Translations under genes and position numbers: made by a program
Shown: piece after piece, positions 32,402 through 37,376 of the stretch
How the letters are laid out: each line of letters begins with the position of its first letter
Position numbering within the stretch: position 1 is the stretch's first letter
The notes under the pieces: model-generated
Database searches by the model: none
Seen by the model: the letters and a program-made list of their open reading frames with translations, nothing else
Told to the model about the DNA's origin: nothing
NCBI GenBank assembly: GCA_001898425.1
Contig: MKTV01000038.1
Coordinates: forward strand, 270,724 to 308,099
Direction: 5' to 3'
Length of the DNA: 37,376 bases
Origin: Rhodospirillales bacterium 69-11
GTDB lineage: Bacteria; Pseudomonadota; Alphaproteobacteria; Acetobacterales; Acetobacteraceae

Positions 32402-33235
32402 TCAGATCCGCGCGACGAGCCGCACACCGCCCAGCGACCCGCCGTCGTACAGCCGCGCGATAACGGTGTAGAACAGTTCCTGCGCGTCATACGCGCCGTC
32501 CCCATGCACGGCGGCATAGGCGGCGCGCCCGTGCTTCCACGCCGCGAGCCGCGCATGGGCGAACGGCGCCCAGTCGGGCGTGAGATCGGTCGCCTCCACG
32601 TCGCGGAAACCGGCCGCCTGCAGGTCGTCGACATAGGCCGCGATGGTGCTGACGGAGCGGCCATGCACCACGTCGCGCAGGTCCACGGCGTCCTCACCCT
32701 GGAACGGCGCATGGGCGCACAGATCCTCCACGTAGCATCCGCCGCCCGCCCGCAGCGCGGTGGCGGCCCGCTCGAACAGGCGGCGCCGGTCGGGGATGTG
32801 GACGATGGCGAGCCAGCTGACGACGGCATCGAACGCACCCGCCGGCAGCTCGACGGTCAGCGCGTCGCCGCAGAGATGGGTGACGTGATCCGCAAGGCCG
32901 CATCGCCGCGTCAGGTCGGCGCCGAGATCGTTCAGGTCGGGCTGCAACTCCACCGCGGTGACATGGCAGCCGGTGGTGTGCGCGAGATAGCGCGCGGGGC
33001 CGCCGATGCCGCTGCCGATCTCCAGCACGCTGCTCTGCGGCCCGAGGCCGAGACGCTCCGCGGCCGTGGCCACCGCCTCGGTGCCGTGATAGTGCCATTG
33101 ATCGAGCGGGAAGAGCTGTTCGGGGCGGATCGGATCGCCGGGTGCGACGCCCTGCGCCGCGAGGCCCCGCTCGATGCGTTCGAGATGGGTATAGAGCGGC
33201 ATCGCCCCGATCGGCGCGCCGGCTTCGGTGGTCAT
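32402..33235 (-). CDS. Class I SAM-dependent methyltransferase
   Basis: A 277-residue methyltransferase. Motif I is SVLEIGSGIGGPARYLAHTT from about residue 69, with the acidic CHVTAVELQPDLND and the motif III-like AGAFDAVVSWLAIVHIPDRR after it. The C-terminal half (TIAAYVDDLQAAGFRDVEAT, ending in the region LYDGGSLGG) resembles sarcosine/dimethylglycine- and phosphoethanolamine-type N-methyltransferases, so a small-molecule acceptor is likely but not known. The ATG at 33235 has GGAG nine bases upstream; the frame also opens earlier, inside repeat DNA, which is not counted. Confidence 0.85.
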   Translation of the reverse strand: MTTEAGAPIGAMPLYTHLERIERGLAAQGVAPGDPIRPEQLFPLDQWHYHGTEAVATAAERLGLGPQSSVLEIGSGIGGPARYLAHTTGCHVTAVELQPDLNDLGADLTRRCGLADHVTHLCGDALTVELPAGAFDAVVSWLAIVHIPDRRRLFERAATALRAGGGCYVEDLCAHAPFQGEDAVDLRDVVHGRSVSTIAAYVDDLQAAGFRDVEATDLTPDWAPFAHARLAAWKHGRAAYAAVHGDGAYDAQELFYTVIARLYDGGSLGGVRLVARI

Positions 33236-33267
33236 GGCGGCATCTCCGTCGCGCTGCGCCTTTGTCT

Positions 33268-33390
33268 CCGTGTCATGGCCGGCCTTGTGCAGCCCCGGTG
33301 TCATGACCGGCCTCGTGCCACCCCCGTGTCATGGCCGGCCTTGTGCCGCCCCCGCGTCATGGCCGGCGTTTGCCGGCCATCCACGACTTC
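33268..33390 (+). repeat. 28-base-period half-unit array ending in a full palindrome
   Basis: Left halves starting GTGTCATGGCCGGCCTTGTG follow exactly every 28 bases, with the ATG at 33275, 33303 and 33331. The fourth, at 33359, is the full palindrome: ATGGCCGGC, loop GTTT, GCCGGCCAT (33372-33380), then CCACGACTTC. Confidence 0.85.
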
Positions 33391-33403
33391 CTGCGGCACG
33401 AGA

Positions 33404-33493
33404 CGTCGTGGATGGCCGCGACAAGCGCGGCCATGACACGGGGCGCGACAAGCGCGGCCATGACACCAGGGGCGGGACAAGCGTGGCCTCGAC
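33404..33493 (-). repeat. Opposed array: inverted palindrome followed by inverted half-units
   Basis: ATGGCCGCG (33412-33420), loop ACAAG, CGCGGCCAT (33426-33434) in the reverse orientation, then two right halves with the CAT equivalent 27 and 29 bases further on (33459-33461, and a changed form at 33488-33490). It mirrors the array at 33268-33390. Confidence 0.8.
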
Positions 33494-33496
33494 CCG

Positions 33497-34726
33497 CTAC
33501 GCCCGTCCGGAGATCAGATCCCCGAACAGCGTCCAGTGCTCGCCCTCGACACGTGACAGCATGACCGAATCGATCGGATAGAAATCCGTCGGGCTGGTGT
33601 TCAGCGTGATGCCGGGCAGCAGCATCGGCACCTTCACGTCGTGCAGGTTGGCGGCCTGGCGCATGATGTTCTCGCGCGACAGGTCGTCCCCGCACTGCTT
33701 CAGCACCTGCACGATGGAGAAGGCCGCGGCATAGCCCGTGGTGGTGGTGGTGTCGCCCGGCACCGCGGTGGGCGCGTATTTCTCGGTCCAGGCGTGCCAG
33801 TCCTTGTAGTCGGGCTCGTTGAACCAGCGCGGGTCGGTGGCGTCCTTCACGTATTGCGCCGTGATGATGCCCTGCGCATTGTCGAAGCCGGCCGGCTTGA
33901 TCACGTTGCCGATCGAGGCCGCGACGTTGACGATGTAATGCGCGGGCTTCCAGCCGATCTCCGCCGCCTTCTTGATCGCCTGCGCCGCGAATTTCGGCGT
34001 GGTGATGTTGTAGAAGACGTTCGCACCCGAGTTCTTCAGCTGCAGGATCTGCGAGTCCACGGTCGGGTCCGTGACCTCGTAGGTTACATCGGCAACGATC
34101 AGCTTGCTGGCATCGCCCCCCAGCGCGCCCTTGAAACCGTGCACCGTCTCGCGGAAGCCTTCCACGTAGTCGGCACCCATGTCGTCGTTCTGGCGCAGGA
34201 TTCCGATCTTCGGCTCCTTGACCGTCTGCAGGATGTGCTTGGCGTAGATCACGCCCTCGGTCTTGTAGTCGGGCTGCCACCCCATCGTCCATGGGAAGTG
34301 CTTCGGATCACCCCATTTGGACGCGCCGGTCGCCACGAACAGCTGCGGCACCTTCTTCTGGTTCATGTATTTGTGGATCGCGGTGTTGCACTGCGTGCCG
34401 AGGGGCGCGAACAGGAACAGCACCTGGTCGCGCTCCACCAGCTGGCGCGTCAGCTCCACGGTCTTCGGCGGGCTGTACCCGTCGTCCAGCGAGATCAGGT
34501 TGATCTTGCGCCCGTTGATCCCGCCCTGGTCGTTGATCATGCGGAAATACGCCGCGTGCGCGCGTCCGTTCACGCCGTAGGCCGAGGCGTTGCCGCTGTA
34601 CGGCATCGTCTGGCCGATCTTGATTTCCGTGTCCGTGACACCGGGCGGGTTCTTCTTCTGCGCGATCGCCGGCCGTGCCAGCAAGGTGGCCGCGCCGGCG
34701 GCGATCGCCTGTCGTCGTCCGATCAT
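33497..34726 (-). CDS. Liv-type ABC substrate-binding protein, tandem paralogue 2
   Basis: A 409-residue receptor. The export signal has a twin-arginine form (MIGRRQAIAAGAATLLARPA, cleavage near AIAQ). The mature part has GVTDTEIKIGQTMPYSGNAS, QGGINGRKINLISLDDGYSP, VPQLFVATGASKWGDPKHFP, IGILRQNDDMGADYVEGFRE and a C-terminal INTSP-type region (TLNTSPTDFYPIDSVMLSRV). It is a close paralogue of the gene upstream, with long identical stretches. It probably serves the LivHM permease encoded by the upstream genes. The gap to the paralogue is 36 bases. Confidence 0.92.
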   Translation of the reverse strand: MIGRRQAIAAGAATLLARPAIAQKKNPPGVTDTEIKIGQTMPYSGNASAYGVNGRAHAAYFRMINDQGGINGRKINLISLDDGYSPPKTVELTRQLVERDQVLFLFAPLGTQCNTAIHKYMNQKKVPQLFVATGASKWGDPKHFPWTMGWQPDYKTEGVIYAKHILQTVKEPKIGILRQNDDMGADYVEGFRETVHGFKGALGGDASKLIVADVTYEVTDPTVDSQILQLKNSGANVFYNITTPKFAAQAIKKAAEIGWKPAHYIVNVAASIGNVIKPAGFDNAQGIITAQYVKDATDPRWFNEPDYKDWHAWTEKYAPTAVPGDTTTTTGYAAAFSIVQVLKQCGDDLSRENIMRQAANLHDVKVPMLLPGITLNTSPTDFYPIDSVMLSRVEGEHWTLFGDLISGRA

Positions 34727-34762
34727 GTTGTCCGTCGTCCTCCGTGGTGGTGCGCGCCGCTT

Positions 34763-35986
34763 TCAGGCGACGTCGCGTGATTGCAGCTCTCCGAACAGCA
34801 CCCAATGGTCCGTCTCGAAGCGCGCGAGGCGCACCGACTGGATCGGGTAGAAATCCGTCGGGCTGGTGTTGAGCTTGATGCCGGGCAGCAGCATCGGGAT
34901 CTCGAGCTGATGCATCGACGCGGCCTGCTTCATGACGTTCTCCCGCGTCAGCTCGTCGCCGCACTGCTTCAGGACGTGCACCAGGGTGATGGCGCTGGCA
35001 TAGCCCGTGACGCTGGACCCCTCGAACGGGTTGATCGTGGGGTTCCACGTGTCCATGAACGACTTCCAGGTCTTGTAGTCCGGCGCGTCGGCCCAGCCGG
35101 GATCGGACACGTCCTTCACGTATTGCGCGGTGACGATGCCCTGCGCGTTCTCGAACCCGGCCGGTCGCAGCACGGCGCCCACCGAGGCTGACACGCTCAT
35201 GAGGTGGTGCTTCGGCTTCCAGCCGATCTCGGCCGCCTTCTTGATCGCCTGCGCGGCGAATTTCGGTGTCGTGACGTTCAGGAACGCGGTTGCCCCGGCG
35301 TTGCGGATCTGCAGGATCTGCGAATCGACCGTCGGATCCGTGACCTCGTAGGTCACATCCGCGACCACCCGCTTCCAGCCATCCGGGCCCAGCCCCTCCT
35401 TGATGCCGTCGAGGTAGTCGTTCCCCATGTCGTCGTTCTGCCGCAGGATGCCGATCTTTGCATCCGGCAGCGCGGAGAGGATGGCGCGGGCATGGATCGC
35501 GCCCTCGGTGTGGTAGTCGGGCGACCAGCCCATCGTCCAGGGAAACGCCTTCGGATTGCCCCATTTGGAGGCGCCGGTCGCGACGAAGAGCTGCGGCACC
35601 TTCTTCTGGTTCATGTATTTGTGGATCGCCGTGTTGGTCTGCGTTCCCAGCGAGTAGAACATCAGCAGCACCTGGTCGCGCTCCACCAGCTGCCGCGTGA
35701 GCTCCACCGTCTTGGGCGGGCTGTAGCCATCGTCCAGCGAGATGAAGTTGATCTTGCGTCCGTTGATCCCGCCCTGGTCGTTGATCATCCGGAAGAACGC
35801 CGCCTGCGTGCGTCCCGCGACGCCGTAGGCCGAGGCGTTTCCGCTATAGGGCATGGTCTGGCCGATCTTGATTTCCGTATCGGTGACGCCCGGGCTGTAT
35901 TTCGATGCGGCGCGGACGCGTCGCGCGCCGCCCGCCAGACCCATCGTCGCGGCGCCGAGAAGTGCGGTTCTCCTGTTCATGCGCAT
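34763..35986 (-). CDS. Liv-type ABC substrate-binding protein, tandem paralogue 1
   Basis: A 407-residue receptor with a twin-arginine-type signal (MNRRTALLGAATMGLAGGAR) and the mature start YSPGVTDTEIKIGQTMPYSG. It shares with paralogue 2 QTNTAIHKYMNQKKVPQLFV-type, RQNDDMG, ADVTYEVTDPTVDSQILQI and KLNTSPTDFYPIQSVRLARF segments. The start at 35986 has AGGGGGCGAAACC directly upstream; the longer open frame ahead of it runs into livM and is not used. It starts 14 bases after livM on the same strand, so livH-livM-receptor 1-receptor 2 form one operon. Confidence 0.93.
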   Translation of the reverse strand: MRMNRRTALLGAATMGLAGGARRVRAASKYSPGVTDTEIKIGQTMPYSGNASAYGVAGRTQAAFFRMINDQGGINGRKINFISLDDGYSPPKTVELTRQLVERDQVLLMFYSLGTQTNTAIHKYMNQKKVPQLFVATGASKWGNPKAFPWTMGWSPDYHTEGAIHARAILSALPDAKIGILRQNDDMGNDYLDGIKEGLGPDGWKRVVADVTYEVTDPTVDSQILQIRNAGATAFLNVTTPKFAAQAIKKAAEIGWKPKHHLMSVSASVGAVLRPAGFENAQGIVTAQYVKDVSDPGWADAPDYKTWKSFMDTWNPTINPFEGSSVTGYASAITLVHVLKQCGDELTRENVMKQAASMHQLEIPMLLPGIKLNTSPTDFYPIQSVRLARFETDHWVLFGELQSRDVA

Positions 35987-36000
35987 GGTTTCGCCCCCTG

Positions 36001-37107
36001 TCAGGCGGCGGGAGTGGTTTCTCCCGCCGTCTTCCCGGGGCGCACCACGGTCGAGCTGGGCGCGTTCACCCGGGTCGTCCGCCGGCCTGAGATCTTCTGG
36101 CGCAGTGCGGTGATGCCGCCCATGACGCCGGTCGGCATCACGTACATCAGCAGGAGCAGCAGCACGCCGTAGATCGCCCAGGCCGGCACGTCGTAGCGCA
36201 GCGCGAAGGTCGTCTTCATCCAGTCGGAGATCGACTGCGCGGAGTTCTGCACCAGCACGATGAACGCCCCGCCGATCAGGCATCCCGGCAGCGAGGCGAG
36301 ACCGCCCACCACCAGCCCGACCAGGAAGGAGATCGCGAGCTGCAGCGTGAAACTGTCCGGCGCGACATAGGCGATGGTGATGGCGGAGAGGCCGCCGGCG
36401 ACGCCGGTGATGCCGGCGCTGATGCCGAACGTCACGGTCTTGTACAGCGCCGTGTCCACGCCCATCGTGCCGGCGGCCATCGCGTGGTCGCGGATCGCCA
36501 TCATCGCGAGTCCGCTGCGGCTGCGCAGCAGGTTGAACACCAGCCAGAACATCAGGATCGCGACGATCAGGCACAGGTAATACAGATACTGGTCGACGCT
36601 GAGCCCCAGCCACTCGGGCGGCTCCGGCTTGTCCAGCAGCACGCCGCCGACGCCGCCGGTCCAGGGTGCGATCGGCTTGTATTTCAGCAGCTGCGGCACC
36701 GCGATCGCCAGGGTGAAGGTGGCGAGCGCCAGGTAGTGGCCTTCCAGCTTCAGCGCGGGGAAGCCGAACAGGAATCCGGCGCCGAAGCAGACCGCGCCGG
36801 CGACCGGCAGCGTGGCCCAGAACGGCCAGCCGCCGAACGTCATCAGGATCGCGGCGGTGTACGCACCCAACGCGAAAAACGCAGAGTGGCCCAGCGAAAT
36901 TTGCCCGTTGAAGCCGATCAGCAGGTTCAAGCCGAGCACGGCGATGGCATAGATCAGCATCGACTGACCCATGAACATGTAATACTCGAAGCTCGGATCC
37001 TCCGTGATCAGCCCGACCATCGGCAGCAGGGCCAGGACGATCCAGAAGATGATGGCGACGAGTCCGAAACCCTTCTTCATCGCCCAGCCGTTCACGATCG
37101 CTGCCAT
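36001..37107 (-). CDS. Branched-chain amino acid ABC transporter permease LivM-type
   Basis: A 368-residue inner-membrane permease with the LivM signature NLLIGFNGQISLGHSAFFAL at about residues 60-79 and many hydrophobic helices (FWIVLALLPMVGLI, YAIAVLGLNLLIG, YLCLIVAILMFWLVFNLLRS, LLLLLMYVMPTGVMGG). The RSRSGLAMMAIRDHAMAAGT loop is the EAA-like site that meets the ATPase. The C-terminus carries an extra basic tail. It moves the ligand delivered by the receptors, with LivH as partner. It starts three bases after the livH stop. The ATPase genes are not in the window. Confidence 0.94.
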   Translation of the reverse strand: MAAIVNGWAMKKGFGLVAIIFWIVLALLPMVGLITEDPSFEYYMFMGQSMLIYAIAVLGLNLLIGFNGQISLGHSAFFALGAYTAAILMTFGGWPFWATLPVAGAVCFGAGFLFGFPALKLEGHYLALATFTLAIAVPQLLKYKPIAPWTGGVGGVLLDKPEPPEWLGLSVDQYLYYLCLIVAILMFWLVFNLLRSRSGLAMMAIRDHAMAAGTMGVDTALYKTVTFGISAGITGVAGGLSAITIAYVAPDSFTLQLAISFLVGLVVGGLASLPGCLIGGAFIVLVQNSAQSISDWMKTTFALRYDVPAWAIYGVLLLLLMYVMPTGVMGGITALRQKISGRRTTRVNAPSSTVVRPGKTAGETTPAA

Positions 37108-37110
37108 GGG

Positions 37111-37376
37111 TCAGACTCGCTTCACGATGACGCGGCCGAAGATGCCGGCGGGTTTCAGCAGCAGCACGCCGATCACCACGATCAGCGCGAAGGTGAGTTT
37201 CAGCTCGTTGCCGATCACGTAGCTGCCGACCAGGTTTTCCAGGACGCCCACGATGAACCCGCCGGCCACGGCGCCCATCGGGTTGCCGATGCCCCCGACC
37301 AGCGCGCCGGCGAAGCCGTAGACCAGGATGCCGGTCATCATGTTCGGATCGAGGAAGACGATGGGAGCGACGAGCA
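37111..37376 (-). CDS. Branched-chain amino acid ABC transporter permease LivH-type, C-terminal part
   Basis: The frame runs off the window, so only about 88 codons of the C-terminal part are seen. It matches the end of LivH: FAGALVGGIGNPMGAVAGGF, then GVLENLVGSYVIGNELKLTF, VVIGVLLLKPAGIFGRVIV. The neighbouring LivM gene starts three bases after its stop, as expected for the LivHM pair. Confidence 0.92.
   Translation of the reverse strand, partial: LVAPIVFLDPNMMTGILVYGFAGALVGGIGNPMGAVAGGFIVGVLENLVGSYVIGNELKLTFALIVVIGVLLLKPAGIFGRVIVKRV

Larger units (their letters stand above)
33236..33496. other. Gene-free interval of palindromic repeats
   Basis: 261 bases between two minus-strand genes, of which about 225 are repeat units in two opposed arrays (listed separately). 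No gene or clear promoter for the methyltransferase gene is seen except whatever lies in the repeat. Confidence 0.75.

Noticed and set aside
33268..33493. CRISPR array, because of the exact 28-base period
   Set aside because: The units are contiguous halves of a palindrome with almost no spacer diversity, only a few copies, and no cas genes are present.
34763..36613. A 616-codon version of receptor paralogue 1
   Set aside because: The first 209 codons run through the end of livM in another frame; the signal peptide and the ribosome site fix the start at 35986.

Overview
The window is about 37 kb of very GC-rich chromosomal DNA (roughly 70 % G+C by eye) from an alphaproteobacterium, most likely a Roseomonas-like member of the Acetobacteraceae. 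The reasons are the codon use, the DUF6111/CCA-transferase/NUDIX/DUF1285 block divergent from moxR-DUF58-DUF4159, the truB-rpsO-pnp core, the many periplasmic solute-binding proteins without their own permeases, and palindromic intergenic repeats built on ATGGCCGGC...GCCGGCCAT. No phage, integrase, transposase, CRISPR array, tRNA or rRNA gene was seen. The taxon is inferred, not proven.

Layout. 1-4000: the tail of a GGDEF protein, an HpcH/HpaI aldolase, and divergently two solute-binding proteins of different classes. 4055-4995: a MarR regulator with a small DUF1398 gene behind an operator-like promoter. 5014-7814: DUF1285, NUDIX CoA pyrophosphatase, DUF6111 and CCA-adding enzyme on the minus strand. 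8023-12697: the divergent MoxR ATPase, DUF58 and DUF4159 envelope proteins. 12910-17016: truB, rpsO and pnp, with a 532-base hairpin-rich rpsO-pnp spacer. 17137-19314: a large nitronate-monooxygenase-like flavoprotein with an added four-cysteine motif, and an Asp/Glu/hydantoin racemase homologue that lacks the expected cysteines.

19672-25958: a PRC-barrel protein; a three-gene nitrile hydratase/thiocyanate hydrolase-like operon in which the beta subunit is split in two; a hybrid sensor kinase; an NTF2-like protein; an SH3 protein; and a DsrE protein. 25948-28041: MoeB/ThiF-type E1 enzyme, queC and a Rap1a/Tai-like secreted protein. 28339-32378: heavy-metal-binding domain protein, cyclase-family hydrolase and intradiol dioxygenase, divergent from a solute-binding protein and a nitroreductase, which looks like an aromatic-compound cluster. 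32402-37376: a SAM methyltransferase, then a Liv-type ABC operon (livH partial, livM, two tandem paralogous solute-binding proteins).

The most interesting items are the split three-subunit nitrile hydratase/thiocyanate hydrolase-like operon (20309-21479), the nitronate-monooxygenase-like protein with a possible Fe-S site beside a cysteine-less racemase homologue (17137-19314), and the family of palindromic repeats that forms two clusters with nested half-units (28060-28260 and 33268-33493). No wholly new defence or mobile system could be supported.
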